A stretch of DNA of 14,063 nucleotides, taken from the NCBI GenBank assembly GCA_946480515.1, contig CAMLKX010000020.1:1-14063 (forward strand). Reading direction: 5' to 3'. A model generated the notes under the pieces. That model was not told the origin of the DNA. It was given only the letters and a program-made list of their open reading frames with translations, and made no database searches. The stretch is from an uncultured Sphingomonadaceae bacterium (lineage in GTDB: Bacteria; Pseudomonadota; Alphaproteobacteria; Sphingomonadales; Sphingomonadaceae). Both the position numbers and the translations under genes were made by a program. The first letter of the stretch is position 1, and every line of letters begins with the position of its first letter. Below, one piece after another: positions 1-6,945 of this stretch.

Positions 1-30
1 GCCTGCAAAATCCAGAGAGACGGGCGTCGG

Positions 31-47
31 CCTGTCTCAAGGACAGG
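31..47 (+). promoter_or_regulatory. Small stem-loop touching the first gene's ribosome binding site
   Basis: CCTGTC (31-36) and GACAGG (42-47) are perfect complements around a 5-nt loop. The right arm shares AGG with the purine-rich stretch AGGAAAAGGGG that serves as Shine-Dalgarno for the GTG at 59. A six-pair hairpin here could modulate initiation. It could also be the weak end of an upstream transcript, but no T tract follows. The structure is visible; any function is inference. Nothing else is recognisable in bases 1-58. Confidence 0.25.
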
Positions 48-58
48 AAAAGGGGCCC

Positions 59-1783
59 GTGCCACTCGCCCACGCATCGGCTGTAGTCCAAGAGGCGATG
101 GCCGCCGTTAGGCAGCACTTTCTGTGGTCGGCGGGGTTTAGCGCGCTCGTCAATCTGCTGTTCCTCGCCCCCACCATCTACATGCTTCAAATCTACGATC
201 GCGTCGTGCCCACCCGGGGCAGTCTCACCTTAGTCTTCCTGACGCTGGTCCTGGTGTTTGCACTCGCGACCTTGGCCCTGCTCGACTATGTGCGATCCCG
301 ACTGCTGGTGCGCGCGAGCGTGCGCCTTGACCGGTTGCTGGCCGGGGCAATCCTCGATGCAACCATGGGCATTCGGCGCGGAACCGGCGAAGTCATGGTC
401 AAACAAGCAATTCGTGAGTTCGACACGCTTCGCCAGGCTCTCACGGGACCGGCAATCCTGGCTCTGTTCGATGCACCCTGGACGCCGATCTATATTGTCG
501 TCTGCGCCCTGATCCACCCTTGGATCGGATTGCTGGCGGTAGCCGGGACGCTGCTGGTACTGGCGATCGCCAAGCTCAATCACGAGGCTACCAGCGAACG
601 ATTGCGGCGCGCCAGTGAGGCGGCCAACCGATCCTATGTCAGTCAGGAGCAATCGACCGTGGGCGCCGAGGTCATTCGTGCGCTCGGTATGCGCCGGGCA
701 ATGGTTCAGCGCCACCTCGATGAGCGCGCGATGATGATGCTGCTCCAAGGCGAAGCGAGCTTCGCCACGAGCAAATTTGCTACGGCCAGCAAGTTCGTGC
801 GACTTGCCTTGCAGTCGCTGGCACTCGGCCTCGGCGCGCTTTTAGCGATCGACAATCTCATCAGTGCGGGAGCGATTTTCGCGGCCTCGTTTCTGCTCGG
901 CAGGGCGCTTGCACCGGTGGACCAGCTGGTTGGTGCGTCGCGCCAGCTGTCACAAGCCCGTGCGGCCTACTCCACCGTAAATTCCCTTCTCGAGATGAGC
1001 GAGACGGAAGTCGGCACCACTCATCTGCCCGCACCGACGGGACAACTGTCGGTCGAACATTTGACGGTAATGAGTCCGAGCAAAGAAGTACCGATCCTTA
1101 CCGATGTTTCTCTACGGCTCTCACCGGGCGAAGTCATCGCGATCATCGGTCCGAGCGGAGCAGGCAAATCGACGCTGGCACGTGCTGTCTCGGGAGCGCT
1201 CACACCCGACCGCGGAGCGATCCGCATCGACGGTGCAGAACGGTCTGACTGGGACCAGGAGCGACTGGCACGATACCTTGGCTATCTGCCGCAAGAACCC
1301 TCGCTGTTCGCGGGTACAATCAAGGAGAATATCTCCCGATTTAGCGTCGGGCTGCCGCAGACGGAGATTGACTTGGCGGCGGTCGAGGCGGCTCGGCAAT
1401 GCGGCGCACACGACATGATCCTGCGATTTCCGAACGGCTATGACACGGTCCTCGGCTGGGGCGGCAGCGGTCTGTCAGCCGGGCAGGCCCAGCGTATCGC
1501 CATGGCCCGGTCGCTTTATGGTGAGCCATCGCTTGTCATCCTCGACGAGCCGAACGCTCATCTCGATGCTGAGGGCGAGGCCCGCTTGCTGGAGACCCTG
1601 CAGCAACTGAAGGATCGCGGCGCTGCGGTGCTGCTGATCGCCCATCGAATGGGCGTGATGCATGCAGTCGACCAGATTCTGCTGCTGGTCGGCGGCCGCG
1701 TTGAAGCGCTCGGTGAGCGGGACGAAGTGCTCAAGCGGCTCGGCCGGACGCCCACACCGATTCCGATGAAGGCCCAGGGATGA
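59..1783 (+). CDS. Type I secretion system permease/ATPase, PrtD family
   Basis: This is the inner-membrane ABC exporter of a type I secretion system, which uses ATP to push an unfolded cargo through an adaptor and an outer membrane pore in one step. The 574 residues fit the PrtD/HasD family length and lack the N-terminal peptidase-like domain of HlyB. The membrane half begins with the family-typical stretch around LNLLFLAPTIYMLQIYDRVV-like residues 31-50 (here VNLLFLAPTIYMLQIYDRVV). The ATPase half has Walker A GPSGAGKST (364-372), signature LSAGQ (472-476), Walker B with D496-E497 and the switch His529. The GTG at 59 has the purine-rich AGGAAAAGGGG upstream. An ATG at 98 (MAAVRQHF) also matches family N termini, so the first 13 residues are uncertain. 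The stop overlaps the next start as ATGA, indicating translational coupling. Confidence 0.95.
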   Translation: MPLAHASAVVQEAMAAVRQHFLWSAGFSALVNLLFLAPTIYMLQIYDRVVPTRGSLTLVFLTLVLVFALATLALLDYVRSRLLVRASVRLDRLLAGAILDATMGIRRGTGEVMVKQAIREFDTLRQALTGPAILALFDAPWTPIYIVVCALIHPWIGLLAVAGTLLVLAIAKLNHEATSERLRRASEAANRSYVSQEQSTVGAEVIRALGMRRAMVQRHLDERAMMMLLQGEASFATSKFATASKFVRLALQSLALGLGALLAIDNLISAGAIFAASFLLGRALAPVDQLVGASRQLSQARAAYSTVNSLLEMSETEVGTTHLPAPTGQLSVEHLTVMSPSKEVPILTDVSLRLSPGEVIAIIGPSGAGKSTLARAVSGALTPDRGAIRIDGAERSDWDQERLARYLGYLPQEPSLFAGTIKENISRFSVGLPQTEIDLAAVEAARQCGAHDMILRFPNGYDTVLGWGGSGLSAGQAQRIAMARSLYGEPSLVILDEPNAHLDAEGEARLLETLQQLKDRGAAVLLIAHRMGVMHAVDQILLLVGGRVEALGERDEVLKRLGRTPTPIPMKAQG

Positions 1784-3162
1784 GCGCCGACATCGTCAAT
1801 GCTCCTGGCGGCCAGTGGAGCCCGCCAGTTGTCCAACCAACGTCGCGCCCGCTGCTCGACGATGATCCCAGCAGGGAGATCCGCGTCGGCCTGATCATCG
1901 CCGGTATCTTCTTCTTGCTGTTTCTCGGTTGGGCGAGCCTGGCCCGCCTCGACGCTGCTGCTTACGGCGGGGGCCGGGTCACCGTCTCGGGCCAGCGCCA
2001 AACAGTCCAGCATCGGGACGGCGGCGTGGTCGGCAGGATCCTGGTGCGGGAAGGTCAGAAGGTGAAGCGCGGCCAAGTGCTGATGCGCCTTGCCGCAGCC
2101 GAGGTCCAGGCGCAGGAACGCGCTCTCTCTTCCCAGGCGATCAATCTCCTGGCGCAGCGGGAGCGGCTTCGTGCCGAACAGCTTGGCCGATCGATCATCG
2201 CCCGCCCGGTGGAATTCGCCAATTTGAGTGCTGCCGACCAGGCGGAGGCGGAACAAGCGATGCAACTGCAGACCGCGCAGTTCCGTGCGCGATCCTCGTT
2301 ATTGTCGACGCAGCAGGGCGTGCTTGGTCAGGAACGCGCGCAAGTGCGCGAGCTGCGGGGCGGCTACCAGCGTCAACTGGCGGCGGTGCGGGAGCAGGAG
2401 CGGCTCATCACCGAGGAACTGAATGCGTATCGTCCAGTGTTCGAAAAGGGCTTTGTCAGCGCCACCCGGATCCGCGCTCTCGAACGGGCCAAGGCGGATC
2501 TTGCCGGCGAGCACGGGCGTCTGGAAGCGGGCATCGCGGAGGCCGGAGAGTCAGTCGGAGAAAGCCGGCTGAAGATTGTCGAAACAAGCCAGGCACAGCA
2601 GGAAAGGATCGCAGCCGAGTTGCGAGATGTCGAGCTCAGCCTGAGCGAGGTGCTGCCAAAGCAGCGCGCTGCCCGGGATCAGTTGGAGCGCACCGAGGTT
2701 CGGGCGCCGGTCAGCGGCACGGTGGTCGGCTTGTCGGTATTCACGGATGGCGGCGTGATCGCACCCGGACAGCGATTGATGGATATCGTCCCGGATAACC
2801 GCCTGCTGGTGGTGGAAGCCCGTTTTTCGCCACGGGACATCGATGACCTACACATCGGCCAGAAGACCCAGGTGCGGTTCAGCGGGCTGATCGAGCGTAA
2901 CCTGCCGGCGCTTCATGGCACGTTGCAGCGGATATCTGCGGACAGTTTGGCGGACGAAAAAACCGGAGAGGCATTTTTCACCGCGGAAGTTGCAGTCGCG
3001 CCGGATCAGGTCTCGCTGGTCCGGCAGCGGCTTGGCCAAGAGTTCGAGCTGAAACCGGGGATGCCGGTCGAGATCCTTGTGCCACTGCGCAAGCGTTCGG
3101 CTCTAGCCTATTTCGTTGAGCCGCTCACCGACTCACTTTGGCGGTCCTTCCGCGAGGAGTGA
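1780..3162 (+). CDS. Type I secretion periplasmic adaptor, HlyD/PrtE family
   Basis: This membrane-fusion protein bridges the ABC exporter to a TolC-like outer membrane channel and helps recognise cargo. It has a cytoplasmic N-terminal tail, one transmembrane helix at about residues 35-55 and a first biotinyl-lipoyl half-motif near 66-102. A long Glu/Gln/Arg/Ala-rich helical region (about 105-300) should form the coiled-coil hairpin. The second lipoyl half around RAPVSGTVVGL (308-318) and a beta-barrel region follow. The C terminus PLTDSLWRSFREE is typical of the PrtE/HlyD family. At 460 residues it is full length. The ATG overlaps the ABC gene's stop in ATGA, so the two are one translational unit. 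No outer membrane channel gene accompanies them. Confidence 0.95.
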   Translation: MSADIVNAPGGQWSPPVVQPTSRPLLDDDPSREIRVGLIIAGIFFLLFLGWASLARLDAAAYGGGRVTVSGQRQTVQHRDGGVVGRILVREGQKVKRGQVLMRLAAAEVQAQERALSSQAINLLAQRERLRAEQLGRSIIARPVEFANLSAADQAEAEQAMQLQTAQFRARSSLLSTQQGVLGQERAQVRELRGGYQRQLAAVREQERLITEELNAYRPVFEKGFVSATRIRALERAKADLAGEHGRLEAGIAEAGESVGESRLKIVETSQAQQERIAAELRDVELSLSEVLPKQRAARDQLERTEVRAPVSGTVVGLSVFTDGGVIAPGQRLMDIVPDNRLLVVEARFSPRDIDDLHIGQKTQVRFSGLIERNLPALHGTLQRISADSLADEKTGEAFFTAEVAVAPDQVSLVRQRLGQEFELKPGMPVEILVPLRKRSALAYFVEPLTDSLWRSFREE

Positions 3163-3218
3163 ACTTAACCCGGACAATGATCGTGAAGGTTGAAGTCTCG
3201 ATGTCCACGTACCGCAAT

Positions 3219-3232
3219 GGGAGGCACAGCTG
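3219..3232 (+). promoter_or_regulatory. Shine-Dalgarno plus candidate CTG start of the LuxR-type gene
   Basis: GGGAGG at 3219-3224 is followed by 5 nt (CACAG) and then CTG at 3230. This is ideal spacing, and it is in frame with the LuxR-type protein. The frame stays open back to a TGA at 3191-3193, but between that stop and the GTG at 3272 it contains no ATG, GTG or TTG codon in a suitable position. The residues encoded between 3230 and 3272 (VSIAIVTPLEIWAV) look like the first beta strand and helix of a receiver fold, so they should belong to the protein. Confidence 0.55.
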
Positions 3233-3928
3233 GTCAGCATCGCGATAGTCACACCGCTCGAAATCTGGGCTGTGGGGTTGGACACTATTCTGACCCGTGC
3301 GGGAGTGAATGTGACTGGCTGCTGGCGCGACCTCGATCAGGCGGTGGGCAGCATCGAACTGCATCGCGCGCATATATTGATAGTCGCCAAGCGACTACTA
3401 CCCGCGGATAGCGCCACAAACCGGATACTGGCCCGCCCGCTTGAACACCGCTTCGGGGGCCGTCTGATCCTGATCCTCGAGCCGCAGGATGAATTTCGCT
3501 CCAAGGAGTTCGCGGGGCTCGACGTGGAGGGATTGATCCTAAGTTCGGCGACGATTGCTGAGCTTACCGACTGCATCACGAGCGTGCGCCAGGGGCGCTG
3601 CTGGGTAGATCCGGGGATCCGGGCGGTCCTCAGCCACGGACCACAGCGAGCCACCGAAGGTCACGATCTCAGCAGCCGAGAGACTGAAGTGGCACGCCTC
3701 GCGGCTGCCGGTCTGAGCAATAAATATATCGCCAGAGAACTCGGTGTGTCTGACGGCACGGTGAAGATGCATATGCATCATATTCTCGCGAAGCTCCGCC
3801 TGACCAGCCGGATCGATCTTGTCGGTTCGCTCCAGCAATCCGGGCAGGGCAGATCCCGAGCGGACCTGCAGCAGTCTGCGCGCTATATATATCCGGATAG
3901 TAACCTTACCGATGCGGATATATCCTAG
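3230..3928 (+). CDS. LuxR/NarL-type transcriptional regulator with a degenerate receiver domain
   Basis: The C-terminal half is a clear LuxR-type helix-turn-helix: LSSRETEVARLAAAGLSNKY, then IARELGVSDGTVKMHMHHIL and a final AKLRLTSR. The N-terminal half follows the NarL receiver pattern in order but lacks its chemistry. The acidic pair after strand 1 is replaced by IVTPLE, the phospho-acceptor Asp is Ala in LIVAKRLL, the conserved Ser/Thr position reads LILEPQ, and the conserved Lys is absent in VEGLILSS. It therefore probably acts without phosphorylation. The CTG at 3230 (232 residues) has a strong SD. The first conventional start, GTG at 3272 (218 residues), would cut off the first beta strand. 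It lies 67 bp after the adaptor gene with no terminator, so it is probably co-transcribed, and it precedes the candidate cargo gene it likely controls. The final 16 or so residues come from an AT-rich stretch and may be non-essential. Confidence 0.85.
   Translation: MVSIAIVTPLEIWAVGLDTILTRAGVNVTGCWRDLDQAVGSIELHRAHILIVAKRLLPADSATNRILARPLEHRFGGRLILILEPQDEFRSKEFAGLDVEGLILSSATIAELTDCITSVRQGRCWVDPGIRAVLSHGPQRATEGHDLSSRETEVARLAAAGLSNKYIARELGVSDGTVKMHMHHILAKLRLTSRIDLVGSLQQSGQGRSRADLQQSARYIYPDSNLTDADIS
3890..3925. promoter_or_regulatory. Pair of 10-bp palindromes upstream of the cargo gene
   Basis: TATCCGGATA (3890-3899) and GGATATATCC (3916-3925) are both perfect 10-bp palindromes with centres 26 bp apart, inside an AT-rich patch of otherwise GC-rich DNA. 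They overlap the last codons of the LuxR-type gene and lie about 150-190 bp upstream of the cargo start. LuxR-type proteins bind short dyads as dimers, so these are candidate operators for autoregulation or cargo control. The palindromes are directly visible; the role is inference. The rest of the 3929-4078 gap shows no convincing terminator. Confidence 0.35.
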
Positions 3929-4028
3929 ATTATTGATTTGTGGCAGCCGCACAGTCTGTTAAACTTTTGTTATCAGCTGGGGCAAACACTCTCCCCTGCC
4001 TATTCTTCGCCTCAGCGACCTGCTGACC

Positions 4029-4049
4029 TGCCGCTCTTTTAGGGCGGCA
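4029..4049 (+). promoter_or_regulatory. Leader hairpin just ahead of the cargo gene's ribosome binding site
   Basis: TGCCGC (4029-4034) pairs with GCGGCA (4044-4049) around a 9-nt loop, TCTTTTAGG. It ends 15 nt before the GGAAGGAGAAG ribosome binding site. The spacing would let it shape the mRNA leader or stabilise its 5' part. No U tract follows, so it is not an intrinsic terminator. Function is unknown. Confidence 0.25.
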
Positions 4050-4078
4050 AGCCGGTGCGCACTGGGAAGGAGAAGATC

Positions 4079-6478
4079 ATGGCGATCTCCGTCGATGGCA
4101 ATCTCATCCTTGATGAGGAATTCCGCAATCCCGCAACAGGCGCCGCCGACGAACACGAAGTCGCCAGTTTGAACTTCACCGGTGACAGCGACGGCCTCGA
4201 AACATTGTTTGGAACCACCGTAGGGAATTTGGGGGAGGGTGCGGCCACGGGCTTCCCGCAATATGCCCGCAAGCTCAACTATATCTCGAGCACGGGAACT
4301 CCCAATCCGGTTACGGACTATGGTTTCGTCCAGGATAACAGCGGGACCGCCTTCTCGACTACGGTAGGGGTCGACAGCGGCCTCACGACGCTCGACGGAA
4401 CGTCGATCTACCTGTTTGCCTATAGCGCCGATAACAACAACATCTTGCTCGGCCGCATCGGTAACAGCGCGACGGGGACCGTGGCGTTCGCGCTGGTGCT
4501 CGATGAGCATCGGACGGGGACGACACTCGACTCGACCGACATGTACCTAATTCAGTATCAGCCGCTTCAGCATTCCGGCACGAACCTGGTCGACTCTGCG
4601 GACACCCTCGACCTGCTGGACGGCTCGACCAACAAGGTCTTTCTCCAGTCCACCTACCTGGACCAGGGGCAGGGAATTCTCGTCACCAGCCAGACGGTTG
4701 CGTTTGAAGGCCATGATCTCGTCGGTTTCGAGGGCGGGTCGAAGGAGGTCATGCATTCTGAGCTTGCGGACGACTTCTTCGTGCAGTTCCTCGGCGACCA
4801 GGTGACCGGGGGCAAGAGCGGCGTGGCGATGAAAGCCGGCAACGACAGCACCTACACGCCGGGCGAGGTGTTCCACGCTAGCCCGACCAGCATTCAGGTC
4901 ACAAACAGCACCAACGGCGTCGCGGGCGACACGATCCAGAACGGCGAAGTGCTCGATATGCTGTTCCTCAGCGATCATCCGACAGGTGCGGGCGCCGTTA
5001 ATCCCGTGTCGACAGCAACGACATCCGCTGACGGGATCTTTTTGCGCTTCGACGGGATCGGGAACCGGGAAGATCTGGTTGTCATCCTCAAGCTCGCGGA
5101 TCCCAATGCACTTGGAACAATCACCACAGTCGCGGTGGTCATCGATAATGCGGACATTTTCCGCAAGGGCAGCAGCGGCTTCCCGGATTATGTCACGACG
5201 TCTCCGGGCGCGGGGCAACTGTCCTATCTCGCGGCCAATCCGTTGGACAATAATGACGGAATGGTCTTCATCGAAGCCAATGATTATCAGTTCGACGGAA
5301 ACGAAGGCAAAGTCATTGTCGGGGCCCAGCTCCTGTCTTCTACGGACGGCATAACGAGCGGTTCCGGCATCGATCTCAACCGTACCGTCGGCGACAACGG
5401 CGGGAGTGAGAATAACGGCACGCAGAATTTCGGCAGCGCTACCAAGGACAGCGATGTTATCAAAATTTCCGACATCGGCTTCCTGAGGGACACGCCGACG
5501 CTGGTGCCCGCCCATGAATATCTCGGCATCGGCGCCAATCTGATCGTTCAGGATGATGGCCCTGTCATCGACGAGACTACCGTCGGCTCCGGCGAGGACC
5601 TCCTCGTCAGCAACACTGTCAACGCCACCGACGGCGACGAGTATTTGTTCGACGCCGGCGCGGACGGCGTGGGGGCGTGGACCATCATCGGCGCCCCGAG
5701 CGGTAGCGGCGGACTCACCGTCAGCTATGACGGCGACACCACTGAGCAGAGCATCTTGGGCAAGCTCAACGGCACCGATTTCTACACGCTGACCGTCGAT
5801 AATGACGGCAACTATGATTTCACCTTGTTGAGTGCGATGCCTGGCACGTCGCTGCCGGTCAGCAGCACGCAAGTTCACGCTGCAGGTCCGGCAAGCCCGT
5901 ATGACGTCCTGCTCGAAAGCTCGACCGACTACATGCGGATTACCGGGACGAACTCTGACGGTTCGAACGGCCTGTTTAACGCGAGCAATGGCTATGGCGG
6001 AATCGCCAACGGCAACCTCGATGCAGACGAGACGATCTCAATCTCTCTGATGGACTCGAAGGACACTGCTGCGACTGGGGATGACGTTAAGGTCGATATC
6101 ACGGGGATCAAGATTCCGACGAAGACCAGCGGAAGCGGCGGCGGAACCTTCCACTATAATTATTTTGCCTACAACGACGGGAACCTCGTCTATTCCCAAA
6201 CCAATGTCGCCGTGACTCGGAACTCATCGATCGAGGTCAACAGTGGCGGGATTTTGTTCGATACGCTGGTCATCGAGTCGATCGACGGAATCGCGGTTAA
6301 GCTTGGCGTTGGCGATTCGGAAATCTTCGTTCCGCCGCCAGACATTCGGTTGAACTTCAACCTGCAGCTCGCTGACGGCGACGGGGATACGGATACCGCC
6401 AGCTTCTTTGTGGACATCGATGGCAATGGCGGTGGGATCAGTAATCCTACCTCCTACAGCTATTTCGATATCGCTTAG
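4079..6478 (+). CDS. Large Asp/Gly-rich protein, probable type I secretion cargo (DUF5801/T1SS-repeat-like)
   Basis: This 799-residue protein has no cysteine, no N-terminal signal peptide and many Asp, Gly, Asn, Ser and Thr residues, all typical of type I cargos. A segment beginning LIVQDDGPVIDET (488-500) and continuing through DGDEYLFDAGADGVGAW (518-534) and LTVDNDGNYDFTLL (571-584) resembles the repeat modules of large RTX-family proteins (DUF5801 or T1SS-143 type, from memory). LADGDGDTDTASFFVDIDGN (764-783) looks like a calcium-binding end of such a module. The C terminus SYSYFDIA is short and ends in hydrophobic residues, as an uncleaved secretion signal would. I see no classical GGxGxD nonapeptide repeats, so calcium binding by a beta-roll is not supported. 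ATG 4079 is preferred over GTG 4055 because GGAAGGAG sits just upstream. Adhesin, matrix or S-layer-like roles are possible; no enzyme motif was recognised. Confidence 0.85.
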   Translation: MAISVDGNLILDEEFRNPATGAADEHEVASLNFTGDSDGLETLFGTTVGNLGEGAATGFPQYARKLNYISSTGTPNPVTDYGFVQDNSGTAFSTTVGVDSGLTTLDGTSIYLFAYSADNNNILLGRIGNSATGTVAFALVLDEHRTGTTLDSTDMYLIQYQPLQHSGTNLVDSADTLDLLDGSTNKVFLQSTYLDQGQGILVTSQTVAFEGHDLVGFEGGSKEVMHSELADDFFVQFLGDQVTGGKSGVAMKAGNDSTYTPGEVFHASPTSIQVTNSTNGVAGDTIQNGEVLDMLFLSDHPTGAGAVNPVSTATTSADGIFLRFDGIGNREDLVVILKLADPNALGTITTVAVVIDNADIFRKGSSGFPDYVTTSPGAGQLSYLAANPLDNNDGMVFIEANDYQFDGNEGKVIVGAQLLSSTDGITSGSGIDLNRTVGDNGGSENNGTQNFGSATKDSDVIKISDIGFLRDTPTLVPAHEYLGIGANLIVQDDGPVIDETTVGSGEDLLVSNTVNATDGDEYLFDAGADGVGAWTIIGAPSGSGGLTVSYDGDTTEQSILGKLNGTDFYTLTVDNDGNYDFTLLSAMPGTSLPVSSTQVHAAGPASPYDVLLESSTDYMRITGTNSDGSNGLFNASNGYGGIANGNLDADETISISLMDSKDTAATGDDVKVDITGIKIPTKTSGSGGGTFHYNYFAYNDGNLVYSQTNVAVTRNSSIEVNSGGILFDTLVIESIDGIAVKLGVGDSEIFVPPPDIRLNFNLQLADGDGDTDTASFFVDIDGNGGGISNPTSYSYFDIA

Positions 6479-6502
6479 ATGAGTCCTCTTGAGGGAGAAG
6501 CA

Positions 6503-6523
6503 GAGCAGCCAATCGCCCTGCTC
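6503..6523. other. Weak inverted repeat between convergent genes
   Basis: GAGCAG (6503-6508) and CTGCTC (6518-6523) flank a 9-nt loop between the cargo gene and the convergent DUF2945 gene. A further 10-bp palindrome, GGCCCGGGCC, lies at 6539-6548. Neither has a T tract on either strand. They may contribute to transcript ends for both genes, but this is weak. Confidence 0.2.
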
Positions 6524-6570
6524 CTCCTCAACGCGGAAGGCCCGGGCCGTCACCTCGAGTGTCGTTGCCC

Positions 6571-6783
6571 TCAGTTGCTTTTTTTCCGCAACGCTCCAGG
6601 CTTGTGGGCGGCCCGTTTGCCTTCCCTCGTTTCAACAATGAACTGCGGGTTCTCTTTGCTTGCGGCGACCTTGTGACCCTTGATCTGCGTGGGGGTGGTC
6701 TGCTTCTTCACGACTCGACCACGTGCTTTGCCGCCGTGACTGTTCCATTCTACGCAATCGCCTGACTTCACATCCGCGGTCAT
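6571..6783 (-). CDS. Small DUF2945/HVA1 (hypervirulence-associated Tudor-like) protein
   Basis: This 70-residue basic cytoplasmic protein starts MTADVKSGDCVEWNSHGGKA and continues through RGRVVKK, KVAASKENPQFIVETREGK and AAHKPGALRK. The order of a GD-V-WNSHGGKA-G-V start, a central PQ(F/Y)-V segment and an A-HKP-AL ending is the pattern of the DUF2945/HVA1 Tudor-like family, recalled from family knowledge. Molecular function is not established; members are small and widespread. The ATG at 6783 is preferred because AGGAG lies 7 nt upstream on the minus strand; an upstream in-frame start adding 12 residues has no such site. It faces the cargo gene and is divergent from the His-rich membrane protein gene, with no sign of a functional link to either. 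Confidence 0.85.
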   Translation of the reverse strand: MTADVKSGDCVEWNSHGGKARGRVVKKQTTPTQIKGHKVAASKENPQFIVETREGKRAAHKPGALRKKSN

Positions 6784-6911
6784 CTCTACTCTCCTCGGTC
6801 GCCTCAACGCACGGTCCAACGGTTAGTCCCCGACCTCGTCTGAGGCGCCGATGCTAGGGATGACCTTTCCCAGCAGTCGTCCGGAAGCTAGTGTCATCCG
6901 ATGCGGGTGCT

Positions 6912-6929
6912 GCGGGGATGCGGCCCCGC
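6912..6929 (+). promoter_or_regulatory. GC-rich hairpin in the leader of the His-rich membrane protein gene
   Basis: GCGGGG (6912-6917) pairs with CCCCGC (6924-6929) around a 6-nt loop. It ends just before the ribosome binding site (GGAG, about 6 nt before the GTG at 6946). If that GTG is the true start, this hairpin is in the 5' untranslated region. The rest of the 6784-6945 intergenic region must hold divergent promoters for the DUF2945 gene and this gene, but I cannot point to convincing -35/-10 boxes. Confidence 0.25.
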
Positions 6930-6945
6930 CTGTGTGGAGTTTCGA

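Noticed and set aside
1558..2265. 235-codon minus-strand open frame across the ABC/adaptor junction
   Set aside because: It lies wholly antisense to two unambiguous genes and has no domain signal.
3178..3249. Possible 23-residue leader peptide (MIVKVEVSMSTYRNGRHSWS...) before the LuxR-type gene
   Set aside because: No ribosome binding site precedes the ATG and there is no regulatory codon run or terminator/antiterminator structure.
3939..3962. Possible sigma-70 promoter for the cargo gene (TTGATT, 18 bp, TGTTAA)
   Set aside because: The -10 box matches the consensus at only about half its positions; too weak to annotate.
4547..5878. 443-codon open frame antisense to the secretion cargo gene
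   Set aside because: Its translation has no recognisable motif and mirrors the codon bias of the sense gene. The sense frame has a ribosome site, module-like motifs and operon context.
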